A stretch of DNA of 64,000 nt from Salinivirgaceae bacterium (GTDB lineage: Bacteria; Bacteroidota; Bacteroidia; Bacteroidales; SZUA-534): positions 1-64,000 of the forward strand of contig JAKSOL010000001.1 in assembly GCA_024405635.1 (NCBI GenBank), written 5' to 3'. The stretch's first letter is position 1, and each line of letters opens with the position of its first letter. Under the pieces are notes generated by a model. It worked only from the letters and a program-made list of their open reading frames with translations, was not told the DNA's origin and made no database searches. Positions 36,241-45,070 of this stretch are shown one piece after another. The position numbers and the translations under genes are program-made.

Positions 36241-36278
36241 AAAAAGTCGCCCTTTTTGTGAAAAAGAACGACTTTTTT
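36241..36278 (-). terminator. Terminator downstream of prfC
   Basis: AAAAAGTCG (36241-36249) and CGACTTTTTT (36269-36278) form the stem arms with an internal TTTTT/AAAAA pairing. It lies 19 bases beyond the prfC stop and could act on both strands. Confidence 0.7.
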
Positions 36279-36296
36279 GGTTGTTATGTTTTTTTA

Positions 36297-37877
36297 TTAA
36301 AACTCCGAAGTGAAGAAGAATTCAAGTCCTTTGAATTTTTCTTGTGCCATTTGAAGTTCGTAAGCCGATTCGGCCAAATAAACATCGCGGTCGTATTTGT
36401 CTTTAGCAATCGATTTGAATTTACGTTTCTTAAAATCTTCCCATTCGGCTTTGTCGTTTGGACGAACCCAGCAAGCTTTGTATAGGCTAGCAGGCTCGTA
36501 TCGGCATTGTGCTCCGTACTCGTGTAGTAATCGGTATTCAATAACCTCAAATTGTAGTGCTCCAACAGTTCCAATAATCTTGCGGCCGTTCATTGTTAAG
36601 GTAAACAATTGTGCTACACCTTCGTCCATTAGTTGGTCAATGCCTTTGGCTAGTTGTTTGGCTTTCATTGGGTCGCTGTTTTCAATGTAGCGGAACATCT
36701 CTGGCGAAAAACTTGGAAGTCCTTTAAAGTGCATGTTTTCGCCTTCGGTTAAAGTGTCGCCAATTTTAAAGTTTCCAGTGTCGTGCAAACCAATAATGTC
36801 GCCAGCATAAGCTTCTTCAACCACCGATGTTTTTTGTGCCATAAATGCGGTTGGACTCGAGAATTTTAGTTGTCGGCCAAGTTGCACGTGAGTGTAGTTG
36901 GTGTTTCGGTGGAATGTACCTGAGCATATTTTTACAAAAGCAATGCGGTCGCGGTGGTTGGGGTCCATGTTTGCGTGAATTTTGAAAACAAATCCGCTGA
37001 ACTTGTCTTCGTATGGACTAACTTGACGTTCAATAGTTTGCGATGGTTGTGGCGATGGTGCAATGCGAATAAACGATTCAAGCAACTCTTTAACACCAAA
37101 ATTGTAAAGCGCACTACCAAAAAATATTGGAGCAACTTTGGCATCAAGGTATTCTTGGTTGTCAAAAGTTGGATAAACACCGGTAATTAAATCAAGGTCT
37201 TCGCGTAGTTTTTCAGCATTTCGTTCGCCAAGTTTTTTGTCAACCTCAGGAGCGTTAATGTCTTTAAACTCTTGTGGTTCTTCGGCTTTCGTCTTATCAT
37301 CGCCGCTAAAATAGTACATCTTGCGGTCAAGAATATTGTAAACGCCTTGTAAGCGTTGTCCCATTCCAACAGGCCAACTTAAAGGGTGAACATGTATTTC
37401 AAGTTGTTTTTCAATTTCGTCAAGCAAGTCAAAAGGGTCTTTGCCTTCGCGGTCAACTTTGTTTACAAACACAATAACTGGAGTTTTGCGCATTCGGCAA
37501 ACTTTCATCAGTTTTTCAGTTTGTGCCTCAACGCCTTTTGCGGCATCAACCACCACAATTACACTGTCAACTGCAGTTAGCGTGCGGAAAGTGTCCTCGG
37601 CAAAATCTTGGTGACCAGGGGTGTCAAGAATATTGATTTTTACGCCATCGTATTCAAATCCCATAACCGAAGTTGCAACCGAAATACCACGTTGGCGCTC
37701 TATTTCCATAAAGTCCGATGTGGCAGTTTTTTTAATTTTATTCGATTTTACGGCTCCAGCTACGTGAATGGCGCCACCAAATAGCAACAATTTTTCGGTT
37801 AATGTTGTTTTACCTGCATCAGGGTGGCTTACAATTGCAAATGTGCGTCGGCGTTCAATTTCTTCTTTTAAACTCAT
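36297..37877 (-). CDS. prfC: Peptide chain release factor 3
   Basis: 526 residues from the ATG at 37877. GTPase motifs are HPDAGKTT (G1), RGISV (G2), DTPGHQDF (G3) and NKVDRE (G4), in the pattern of RF3. RF3 recycles RF1/RF2 from the ribosome after termination. The gene is intact. A longer frame begins at TTG 37883 but adds only two residues. The acidic protein gene ends 6 bases upstream, so the two are one transcript. Confidence 0.97.
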   Translation of the reverse strand: MSLKEEIERRRTFAIVSHPDAGKTTLTEKLLLFGGAIHVAGAVKSNKIKKTATSDFMEIERQRGISVATSVMGFEYDGVKINILDTPGHQDFAEDTFRTLTAVDSVIVVVDAAKGVEAQTEKLMKVCRMRKTPVIVFVNKVDREGKDPFDLLDEIEKQLEIHVHPLSWPVGMGQRLQGVYNILDRKMYYFSGDDKTKAEEPQEFKDINAPEVDKKLGERNAEKLREDLDLITGVYPTFDNQEYLDAKVAPIFFGSALYNFGVKELLESFIRIAPSPQPSQTIERQVSPYEDKFSGFVFKIHANMDPNHRDRIAFVKICSGTFHRNTNYTHVQLGRQLKFSSPTAFMAQKTSVVEEAYAGDIIGLHDTGNFKIGDTLTEGENMHFKGLPSFSPEMFRYIENSDPMKAKQLAKGIDQLMDEGVAQLFTLTMNGRKIIGTVGALQFEVIEYRLLHEYGAQCRYEPASLYKACWVRPNDKAEWEDFKKRKFKSIAKDKYDRDVYLAESAYELQMAQEKFKGLEFFFTSEF

Positions 37878-37883
37878 AATCAA

Positions 37884-38243
37884 TTACTTACTCGGATATA
37901 CATATTTAATGTTGATGCTTCGCTCATTTTCTTCTTCTTCCGAATCGTCAAACTCTTCATCGTCATCAAACTCTTCGTCATCATCATCATCATCTTCTTC
38001 TTGGTCGCGATATATTGATTCTTGTGCGTCATATTCATCGTACATAAAATCAATAGCTTCGCTCACAAGTTCGTCAATCTGTTCTTGGGTTAACTTTGGT
38101 TCGTCAATCCAATAGAGTGTGCAGTCCGATTCAAAATCTTCTTCGTCGCCTTCTAAAACAAATCGTGGAGCTTCATTATGAACTACATATAAGTAGCCGA
38201 TGCGCTCTTGATTGTTCTCGGCAAGCATGAATTTAGGTAGCAT
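37884..38243 (-). CDS. Small highly acidic protein of unknown function
   Basis: 119 residues. The N-terminal half is mixed (LPKFMLAENNQERIGYLYVV), and residues about 80-108 are almost only D and E before a short basic end. No family is recognised. The tail could bind metals or basic proteins, or mimic nucleic acid. It sits directly upstream of prfC with 6 bases between stop and ATG. Confidence 0.7.
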   Translation of the reverse strand: MLPKFMLAENNQERIGYLYVVHNEAPRFVLEGDEEDFESDCTLYWIDEPKLTQEQIDELVSEAIDFMYDEYDAQESIYRDQEEDDDDDDEEFDDDEEFDDSEEEENERSINIKYVYPSK

Positions 38244-38328
38244 CTTTTTTCTGTTTTTTAGCGGCGCAAATATAGTTCATTCCTTATCTCAACCCAATGT
38301 GTGTAGGCTCTTATATGGCAAAAAAAAA

Positions 38329-38355
38329 TCCCCGCACCATTTGGTGCGAGGATTT
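38329..38355 (-). terminator. Terminator downstream of the OMP gene 38378-38923
   Basis: CCCCGCACC and GGTGCGAGG form a stem with an ATTT loop, with an A-tract at 38320-38328 that reads as T-tract on the minus strand. Confidence 0.8.
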
Positions 38356-38377
38356 CTATTAGTTGTTATTCAGATTA

Positions 38378-38923
38378 TTAGAATTTGAACGATACACCAA
38401 GATTCATTTGGCTAAGTTCGCAACCCTCAATAATTTCAGCTGAAAGAGCCAATTTGTCGGTAACAAAGAAACGGCAACCTACAATACCTGCACCTTGGAA
38501 TACAACATCGGTGTCATCATCACCGTGAGCTTCGTTTCCGTGCCATTCATATTTCCAAGAGCGGAATGCTATACCTGATGCAGCACCTGCATGAACTTCA
38601 AATTTGTTGGTGATGTTCAAGCCATAAGTTGCGCGAGCCATTACTGCAGTGCTAGACCATTTTTCTTCGTATTTGTAACCCCAACCATTGTAATCTTCAG
38701 TTCTTGTGCTGAAACCTGCCATACCACCAATGGTGAAGTGGCCTTTCCACCATGAGTTAACCAATACATAGTCGCCAGATACGTTAATACCTACACCTGG
38801 TACAAAACCTACAAAAGCGTTCAAGTTGAAGTCGCCTACGTTGTTTGGATTTTCAATTGCAGAAGCATTGAAAGATGCCAAACTCAATACTGCAGCCATT
38901 GCTGCTAAAACAAGTTTTTTCAT
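38378..38923 (-). CDS. Small outer membrane beta-barrel protein
   Basis: 181 residues with a signal peptide ending ASAI (about 23), followed by eight or so amphipathic strands and a C-terminal phenylalanine (LGVSFKF), the usual signal for BamA-dependent barrel assembly. This is the OmpW/OmpX-size class. The gene is flanked by its own promoter (39009-39037) and terminator (38329-38355), so it is a single-gene unit. The function is unknown. Confidence 0.85.
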   Translation of the reverse strand: MKKLVLAAMAAVLSLASFNASAIENPNNVGDFNLNAFVGFVPGVGINVSGDYVLVNSWWKGHFTIGGMAGFSTRTEDYNGWGYKYEEKWSSTAVMARATYGLNITNKFEVHAGAASGIAFRSWKYEWHGNEAHGDDDTDVVFQGAGIVGCRFFVTDKLALSAEIIEGCELSQMNLGVSFKF

Positions 38924-39008
38924 TTTTAATAGATTTAAGTAAATGTAAATATTTGATAATTAAATTATTAATCGTTTGCGCGTTTGTTTTGTTATCTTTC
39001 ATCGACTA

Positions 39009-39037
39009 CAAAAGTATTGCAAACTTTAAACTTTCAA
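39009..39037 (-). promoter_or_regulatory. Promoter of the small OMP gene
   Basis: On the minus strand, TTG (complement 39035-39037), 18 bases, then TACTTTTG (complement 39009-39016). The leader to the ATG at 38923 is about 80 bases. Confidence 0.55.
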
Positions 39038-39170
39038 TAAGCAAAACATGCTTTTTTGACTAATAGCAAAGCAATGTATTTTCGTATATTGATAATAGTC
39101 ATAAAACTTATGTTATTGCTATTTAATAAGAGATTGAGAAAATAATGTTTGGAAAGAATGGAAAATAAAA

Positions 39171-39200
39171 AAAAGACTCAACCTTGCGGTCAAGTCTTTT
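39171..39200 (-). terminator. Terminator of the tRNA-Pro gene
   Basis: AAAAGACTCAACC and GGTCAAGTCTTTT form a stem with one mismatch on the minus strand, 8 bases beyond the tRNA 3' end, followed by a T-rich tract. Confidence 0.75.
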
Positions 39201-39207
39201 AAAAGTG

Positions 39208-39282
39208 TCGGGGTAGCAGGATTCGAACCTGCGACCTCCTGCTCCCAAAGCAGGCACACTAACCGGGCTGTGCTATGCCCCG
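39208..39282 (-). tRNA. tRNA-Pro (anticodon UGG)
   Basis: The reverse strand folds as a full cloverleaf of 75 nucleotides: acceptor CGGGGCA with TACCCCG, D stem GCAC/GTGT, anticodon stem CCTGC/GCAGG with loop TTTGGGA (anticodon TGG), and T arm GCAGG-TTCGAAT-CCTGC. The discriminator is A and CCA is not encoded. Position 6 of the acceptor stem is a C·A mismatch. The gene has its own promoter and terminator. Confidence 0.96.
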
Positions 39283-39302
39283 CGCTTTTCATTTAAGCGT
39301 TG

Positions 39303-39332
39303 CAAAAGTAGTGCTTAATTTTATTCGTGCAA
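39303..39332 (-). promoter_or_regulatory. Promoter of the tRNA-Pro gene
   Basis: TTG (complement 39330-39332), 19 bases, then TACTTTTG (complement 39303-39310), ending 20 bases before the tRNA 5' end. The spacing is ideal for Bacteroidota sigma factor. Confidence 0.7.
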
Positions 39333-39413
39333 TAGCTTTTTTAAAAAAGTTGCAAAAATTTTTGCTTTGACATTTTTTTCTGAAACTTTGGCTCGCAAAG
39401 CTTTTTCATAATT

Positions 39414-41258
39414 ATGTGTGGGATTGTTGGTATATATTGCAATAACTCAATTAATTACGAGGTCCAACTTGGACAAATGATGGACTCAATTGTTCATCGT
39501 GGACCTGATGCTGCTGGCCAATATGTTGGTAAAAAAGTGTTGCTGGGGCACCGTAGGTTGAGTATTATCGACCTTTCTGATCGCGCAAATCAGCCGATGT
39601 TTTCTCATTCTGGGCGCACTGTTATGGTTTTTAATGGTGAGGTTTATAATTATCGTGAAATTGCTTCGCAACTCAACATAAGCACAAATACACATTCTGA
39701 TTCAGAGGTCATAGTTGAAGCTTTTGAGCAACTTGGGCCAGATTTTGTAAAAATGCTCAATGGAATGTTTTCAATAGTGTTTTGCGATGTTGAAACCCAA
39801 CGTCTTTTTTTCTTCCGCGATCGTTTGGGTGTAAAACCTCTGTTTTATTATCAGCAAAATGGAGTTTTTGCTTTTGCATCAGAATTGAAGGCGATTGAAA
39901 AATTGTCTGATTTTCAGTGTAATAAATCAATAAACAAATCGGCAGTTGGACAGTTTTTGCACTTGGGTTACATTCCTCAACCTAATACTATATATAATAA
40001 TGTGTATAAGTTTCCACAAGGTTGTTGGGCAGAGTATGATGGCTCCGATTTACATGTACACAACTATTGGTCGCTGAATGATTTTGTTGATAATCCAGTA
40101 TTTACAAGTGAAACGCCAGCGCTTGATTATCTGCAAGAGTTGATTGAGAGTTCGGTGTCATATAGGTTGATTGCTGATGTGCCTTTTGGCACTTTTTTGA
40201 GCGGAGGTATTGACAGTTCTTTGGTGACTGCGGTGGCCAATAAGGTATCTGGTGGTGGGTTGAATACTTTTTCAATAGGTTTTGATGATGCTAAGCACGA
40301 TGAGTCAGAAAAAGCTCGTGCAGTAGCAAAGGCATTGGGTACTAATCATCATGAATATCGAATGACTCGCCATGATGCTATTGATCAAATTGCCGACATG
40401 TTTTCTTATTACGACGAGCCGTATGCCGATTCGTCGGCTTTGCCAAGTATGTTAGTTTCAAAAATGGCTCGTCAACAGGTTACTATGGTTCTTACCGGCG
40501 ATGGTGGCGACGAGTTGTTTATGGGTTATGGCATGTATAATTGGGCTCAAAGGTTGCAAAATCCATTGGCGCGCACTTTAAGAAAACCGATTTATTTGGC
40601 ATCGAAACTATTGAACGATAGGTGGAAACGCATAGGCTTAATGTTTGATTGGCAAAAAGACGATTTTCTTCCGTCGCATATTTTTTCGCAAGAGCAGTAT
40701 TTATTCTCAGCAAACGATTTGCAACGATTTGTTGGCAATAAACCTGATGTGACGGCAATGGTTAAGGGGTTGTCGGAGGTTGATCATTTGACGGCTGCTG
40801 AGCTGCAGTCGGTTTTTGATATGCTATATTATTTGCCAGACGATTTGTTGACAAAAGTAGATAGGGCATCGATGCGTTATTCGCTAGAGTCGAGAGTGCC
40901 GTTGCTTGATTATCGTGTTGTTGAGTTTGCGGCAGGGGTACCGGTTAATATGAAAATACGCAACGGAGAGCAGAAGTATCTTCTTAAACAATTGCTGTAT
41001 AGGTATTTGCCTAAAGAATTGTTTAATGCTCCAAAGTGGGGGTTCAGCGTTCCTTTGGCCGATTGGTTACTTAATGAATTGCTGCCTTTACGTGAAAAGT
41101 ATTTGAATCGAGATTTAGTAGAATCGGCTGGTTTAGTCGATTATAGTAGTGTAGAGGAAATGTGTAGCAGGTTTTATTTCGAAGGACAACGCCATTTGTA
41201 TAATCGCGTTTGGGCGTTGATTTGTTTGCATCAGTGGTATGCAAATAGAATGATGTAG
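39414..41258 (+). CDS. asnB: Asparagine synthase (glutamine-hydrolysing)
   Basis: 614 residues. After the initiator methionine comes the nucleophile Cys2 in CGIVGIY, so the glutaminase domain is active. The second half has the PP-loop LSGGIDSSLV for ATP and DEPYADSSALP. It makes asparagine from aspartate, glutamine and ATP. Related AsnB-like enzymes in polysaccharide clusters amidate glycan acids, but no glycan genes are adjacent here, so amino-acid synthesis is preferred. Confidence 0.93.
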   Translation: MCGIVGIYCNNSINYEVQLGQMMDSIVHRGPDAAGQYVGKKVLLGHRRLSIIDLSDRANQPMFSHSGRTVMVFNGEVYNYREIASQLNISTNTHSDSEVIVEAFEQLGPDFVKMLNGMFSIVFCDVETQRLFFFRDRLGVKPLFYYQQNGVFAFASELKAIEKLSDFQCNKSINKSAVGQFLHLGYIPQPNTIYNNVYKFPQGCWAEYDGSDLHVHNYWSLNDFVDNPVFTSETPALDYLQELIESSVSYRLIADVPFGTFLSGGIDSSLVTAVANKVSGGGLNTFSIGFDDAKHDESEKARAVAKALGTNHHEYRMTRHDAIDQIADMFSYYDEPYADSSALPSMLVSKMARQQVTMVLTGDGGDELFMGYGMYNWAQRLQNPLARTLRKPIYLASKLLNDRWKRIGLMFDWQKDDFLPSHIFSQEQYLFSANDLQRFVGNKPDVTAMVKGLSEVDHLTAAELQSVFDMLYYLPDDLLTKVDRASMRYSLESRVPLLDYRVVEFAAGVPVNMKIRNGEQKYLLKQLLYRYLPKELFNAPKWGFSVPLADWLLNELLPLREKYLNRDLVESAGLVDYSSVEEMCSRFYFEGQRHLYNRVWALICLHQWYANRMM

Positions 41259-41568
41259 TTTTCATTTTTTTCTTTTCCCCTTTTTTAGTGCGCGCGTAAT
41301 GTGTTGTACTTCAATTATTTGTGCACTATACTTTTCGGTGAGATGCTTTGATTTTGTGGTTTAAAGAGCCGCAAGTGGTGTTTTTGTGTCTGTTTGCGTG
41401 TTAGTAACTTTGTTAATATCGTGTTTATTGTAAGGATTGTCAAACGTTTTATTTGTGTTGAGTTTTTGTTTAGTAATAGTTATGATTTTTGCGCTGATTT
41501 TGTTGCAAATATTCAAGTTCTTGAAAAACAATTACTTTTTTGCTGCGAATGACTTGCATTTTTGATTG
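41259..41568 (+). promoter_or_regulatory. Intergenic region with a candidate promoter at 41383-41412
   Basis: This 310-base gap holds no gene. TTTG (41383-41386), 18 bases, then TAACTTTG (41405-41412) is a good Bacteroidota promoter. It would leave a leader of about 150-190 bases before the next gene. Confidence 0.45.
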
Positions 41569-42324
41569 ATGGCGCATATCTTCGTGCCGTTTTTTCAAAA
41601 CAATTTTTATATGCCATACAGAAGACTTCCAAATACGGATAGGGCACGTTTGCGTGCTATGAAAACTGCACTTTCAAAATCAGAGCGATTGTTGCCAATG
41701 GATTTGCCATATAGTCCAAATACATTGCAGGATTTGAGGAATTTTGTTCCAGAATTTGAGCAAGCAATGCTTATGCAGCGTGATGTGTTTGAACGTCAAA
41801 CTTCAAAAACACAGAAACATCAAGAAAGTTTTCGTTCTGCTCGTTTGTATGTGTCGCACTTTATTCAAGTGTTGAATATGGCTATTGCGCGTGGTGAAAT
41901 GAAACCTTCAACTCGAAAATTGTTTGGTTTGCCCGAAGATGAGAATAAACTTCCGCAGCTAAATACAGAGCAAGATGTGATAGAGTGGGGCGAAAAAATT
42001 ATTAACGGAGAGCAAAGTCGCACTGCAATGGGTGAGCCGCCTATTACCAATCCAAATATTGCGCGTGTTAAGGTTCATTATGAAAATTTTGTTCGCATTA
42101 ATATTCAGCAAAAAGGTCTGCAAGATTCAAATTCAAAAGCTTTGGCTCGTATTTCTGATTTGCGTAGTAAGGCGGATGGTATTATCCTTACTCTTTGGAA
42201 TGAGATAGAAGAGCATTATTCTGAAAATCTACCTGATACTAAGCGCGAAAAATGTAGTGAATATGGTATTTCGTATGTTTTTCGCAAGTACGAAAAAATG
42301 GAGTTCGCAAATTTGAAGTTGTAA
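41569..42324 (+). CDS. Conserved hypothetical protein, helical
   Basis: 251 residues from the ATG at 41569; an ATG at 41611 (MPYRRLP) is a likely alternative. The protein is mainly helical and charged, without signal peptide or membrane helix. Near the N-terminus it has MPYRRLPNTDRARLRAMKTA; helices continue through MQRDVFERQ and HFIQVLNMAIARGEM. I recall similar unnamed proteins in Bacteroidota but cannot name the family. A good terminator follows, so it is a single-gene unit. Confidence 0.72.
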   Translation: MAHIFVPFFQNNFYMPYRRLPNTDRARLRAMKTALSKSERLLPMDLPYSPNTLQDLRNFVPEFEQAMLMQRDVFERQTSKTQKHQESFRSARLYVSHFIQVLNMAIARGEMKPSTRKLFGLPEDENKLPQLNTEQDVIEWGEKIINGEQSRTAMGEPPITNPNIARVKVHYENFVRINIQQKGLQDSNSKALARISDLRSKADGIILTLWNEIEEHYSENLPDTKREKCSEYGISYVFRKYEKMEFANLKL

Positions 42325-42327
42325 TAT

Positions 42328-42356
42328 AAAGCCAACCACAAGGTTGGCTTTTTTTG
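42328..42356 (+). terminator. Terminator after the hypothetical gene 41569-42324
   Basis: AAAGCCAACC and GGTTGGCTTT form a perfect 10-bp stem with an ACAA loop followed by Ts. Confidence 0.9.
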
Positions 42357-42368
42357 TCTTAAGAGGGG

Positions 42369-43172
42369 TTATTTGACCAGCTCGCTAAGCGCGTCTTTTA
42401 AAAATTTCAACTCAAAACCTTTAGGCTCAATTATTCTTTTAAGTAACGATTGGAAGGTATATGCTACTCCGCCAACAAATCCTAAGTTTGTCGATTTGCT
42501 TTTTAATTCGGCAATGTGGTGGTTGTAGAATAATGTGAAAGAGTTGTATAATAAATCGTTGATAAACTGATTGTTGCAATTTTGCGCCATAAAAGGTACA
42601 AAACTTGCCATATATGCGTTGGGTTGTTGCGCGGCATAAACGTTACGTATTAAATCAGTTGTTGATAAGTTGTATTGTTCAAAAAATAGTTCTGATATTT
42701 CAGTTGGGCATTGTTGTCGAACTATGCTACGTATAAGTTCGCGGCCTAAATATGCGCCACTGCCTTCATCGCCGAGTAAATAGCCAAGAGATGGTGATTG
42801 GTTTTCTATTTCGTTTCCATTGTAAAGTCCTGCTGATGCGCCTGTGCCTAAAATAGCCGCAAGTCCGCTTTGTGTGTTCCAAAGCGCAAATCCCGCAGCT
42901 TCAAGATCGGAGGTGACGCGAATGTTGTTGGTTGTAAAAACAGAAGCAAGTGACTTTTTTACTAATTGTTGGTTTGCGGAGTTGCCGCAGCCAGCCCCAT
43001 AATATATTATTGAGTCGGGCTCGTTGGGCAATTTGTTTTCAACTTCGCGAGCAAGCTTTATAAGATTGTCAATGTGAGCAGTGTTGGGCGAAAATCCTGT
43101 GGTTGTTATTATGTTTTTTTGCGATGTTGCCCATTTGCATTTTGTTCCGCCTGCTTCAATAATAAGTTTCAT
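42369..43172 (-). CDS. BadF/N-acetylglucosamine kinase-like ATPase
   Basis: 267 residues of the ASKHA fold. The phosphate-1 loop is EAGGTKCKWA (about 6-15), the second is ILGTGASAGLYNG, and LGDEGSGAYLGREL matches the BadF/BcrA/NAGK family. The product likely phosphorylates an amino sugar such as N-acetylglucosamine in cell-wall recycling. At 267 residues it is slightly shorter than the family mean. It has its own promoter and is convergent with the hypothetical gene. Confidence 0.85.
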   Translation of the reverse strand: MKLIIEAGGTKCKWATSQKNIITTTGFSPNTAHIDNLIKLAREVENKLPNEPDSIIYYGAGCGNSANQQLVKKSLASVFTTNNIRVTSDLEAAGFALWNTQSGLAAILGTGASAGLYNGNEIENQSPSLGYLLGDEGSGAYLGRELIRSIVRQQCPTEISELFFEQYNLSTTDLIRNVYAAQQPNAYMASFVPFMAQNCNNQFINDLLYNSFTLFYNHHIAELKSKSTNLGFVGGVAYTFQSLLKRIIEPKGFELKFLKDALSELVK

Positions 43173-43188
43173 CTCTTTTGCTTTTGGG

Positions 43189-43224
43189 CAAAGTTATTCA
43201 AAGTCGTTGTTTTGTCTAAACAAA
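43189..43224 (-). promoter_or_regulatory. Promoter of the NAGK-like gene
   Basis: On the minus strand, TTTG (complement 43221-43224), 24 bases, then TAACTTTG (complement 43189-43196), 16 bases before the ATG at 43172. The spacing is slightly long. Confidence 0.45.
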
Positions 43225-43346
43225 TATTTGTTGTTGATGGTGTTAGTGGCTTTTATGATATAAAAGTGTGGTAATCAAATAAAAAGATTAGTAATCAATT
43301 AAATTTGGCGCGATTTTTGCTAAATATTAAAGGTTAAATATTCAAT

Positions 43347-44975
43347 ATGCGAACATTTGTTAATTACATCGAAAGTGCCATTGTAAGTAATTGGGATATT
43401 AATGCTCTATCAAATTATAAAGGAGCAACAATGACCTATGGTCAAGTTGGTGAAACTATTAAAAAGATTCATTCGGCCTTTGAACAACTTGGCATAAAAA
43501 AAGGAGATAAAATTGTAATTATTGGGCGCAATACTTCAAGTTGGGCTTGTTCGTTTTTGAGTGTTGTAACTTTTGGAACTGTTTCTGTTCCAATCTTGCA
43601 AGATTTCTCAATTAAAGATATTGAGAACACAGTAAATCATTCGGATTCGGTTTTAATGTTTGTGTCCGATTATATTTATAAAGATTTGGATATTAGCAAG
43701 TTCCCTAATATTCGAGGCTTTATTTCCCTTGACGATTGGAGGGTTTTGAGCGCAATTGATGAAAATGTTAAAACAGTTTTTGCCGACTTTGAAAGCAAAA
43801 CACTTGGGTTAACAGCAAATACTTTTGAGCTAAAAGATATTGCGCACGATGCGTTAGCTACAATAAGTTATACCTCAGGAACATCGGGCCATTCAAAAGG
43901 TGTGATGCTTACACATGGTAACTATGCAACAAATGTTGAATTTGGTACAGAGATGTTCCATTTTAATCCAGGGGATAACATTGTATCAATGTTGCCAATG
44001 GCTCATGCTTATGGTTTGGCTTTTGAATTCCTTACCGAATTTGTTGAAGGTTGTCACGTTACCTTCCTTGTAAAAACGCCAACTCCGCAACTTATACTTC
44101 AGTCATTTGCAGAACTTCATCCGCGTTTGATTGTTGTTGTTCCGTTAATTTTGGAAAAAGTTTACAAATCGAAGGTTAAACCTGCAATAAGTAGTGGGTT
44201 ACCAAAAATACTATTGGCAATTCCTTTGTTGCGCCAAATAGTTTACAAAAAAGTTCGTCGCCAACTCGAATCGGCGTTTGGCGATAATTTTTTTGAGGTA
44301 ATTGTTGGAGGCGCGGCTTTGAACAAAGAGGTTGAAAGTTTTTTGAATAAGATAAAATTCAGATATACAGTTGGTTATGGCATGACCGAGTGCGCGCCAA
44401 TTATTTGTTATTCGCCTTGGAATAGAGTAAAGAAATTTAGTTGCGGTTATCCTATTCGTCGCTGTACAGTTCGCATCGATAGTCCAGATCCACAAAATGT
44501 TGAGGGCGAAATCTTAGTAAAAGGTAGCCAAGTAATGTTGGGTTATTATAAAAATATTGATGCAACAAACGCAACTTTCGACTCAGAGGGTTGGTTGCGT
44601 ACAGGAGACCTTGGTGTTATGGATGCAAATGGATATGTTACAATTAAAGGGCGTAGCAAGAATATGATTCTAGGAGCATCGGGCCAAAATATTTATCCAG
44701 AAGAAATTGAATCGCAAATAAACAATTTGCCATACGTGGCTGAATCGTTGGTTGTTGAGCGACAAGGTAAGTTGCATGCGCTTATTGTTCCTGATATTGA
44801 AAAGGCTGAGCGCGATGGCCTAGATCGTGAAAAGGTTCAAGTTGCAATTGAGCAAAGCCAAAAAGAACTTAATAAACAAATGCCTAACTACATGTCGATT
44901 GCAAAAATCGAATTGCAGAACGAGGAATTTGTAAAAACTCCAAAGAAAAGTATAAAACGATATTTGTATAATTGA
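43347..44975 (+). CDS. AMP-binding acyl-CoA synthetase (long-chain fatty acid-CoA ligase)
   Basis: 542 residues with the ANL-family motifs: P-loop YTSGTSGHSKGVMLTH (about 174-189), GYGMTECAP, TGDLGVMD and the C-terminal hinge GRSKNMI with catalytic lysine near the end (KTPKKSIKR). It activates fatty acids with ATP and CoA for lipid synthesis or degradation. The chain length preference cannot be told. A terminator follows at 45001. Confidence 0.92.
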   Translation: MRTFVNYIESAIVSNWDINALSNYKGATMTYGQVGETIKKIHSAFEQLGIKKGDKIVIIGRNTSSWACSFLSVVTFGTVSVPILQDFSIKDIENTVNHSDSVLMFVSDYIYKDLDISKFPNIRGFISLDDWRVLSAIDENVKTVFADFESKTLGLTANTFELKDIAHDALATISYTSGTSGHSKGVMLTHGNYATNVEFGTEMFHFNPGDNIVSMLPMAHAYGLAFEFLTEFVEGCHVTFLVKTPTPQLILQSFAELHPRLIVVVPLILEKVYKSKVKPAISSGLPKILLAIPLLRQIVYKKVRRQLESAFGDNFFEVIVGGAALNKEVESFLNKIKFRYTVGYGMTECAPIICYSPWNRVKKFSCGYPIRRCTVRIDSPDPQNVEGEILVKGSQVMLGYYKNIDATNATFDSEGWLRTGDLGVMDANGYVTIKGRSKNMILGASGQNIYPEEIESQINNLPYVAESLVVERQGKLHALIVPDIEKAERDGLDREKVQVAIEQSQKELNKQMPNYMSIAKIELQNEEFVKTPKKSIKRYLYN

Positions 44976-45000
44976 TTTTAGGGTTTTAACGGTGAACAGG

Positions 45001-45037
45001 AGGCTTGATGTCATACGATGTCAAGCCTTTGTTTTTG
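45001..45037 (+). terminator. Terminator after the acyl-CoA synthetase
   Basis: AGGCTTGA and TCAAGCCTTT form an 8-bp stem with a 12-base loop, followed by GTTTTTG. A possible TTG/ATG start at 45005 falls inside it, so the next gene starts later. Confidence 0.8.
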
Positions 45038-45070
45038 TTGCTCATTCATTATCTTCGCCAATCAAAAAAA

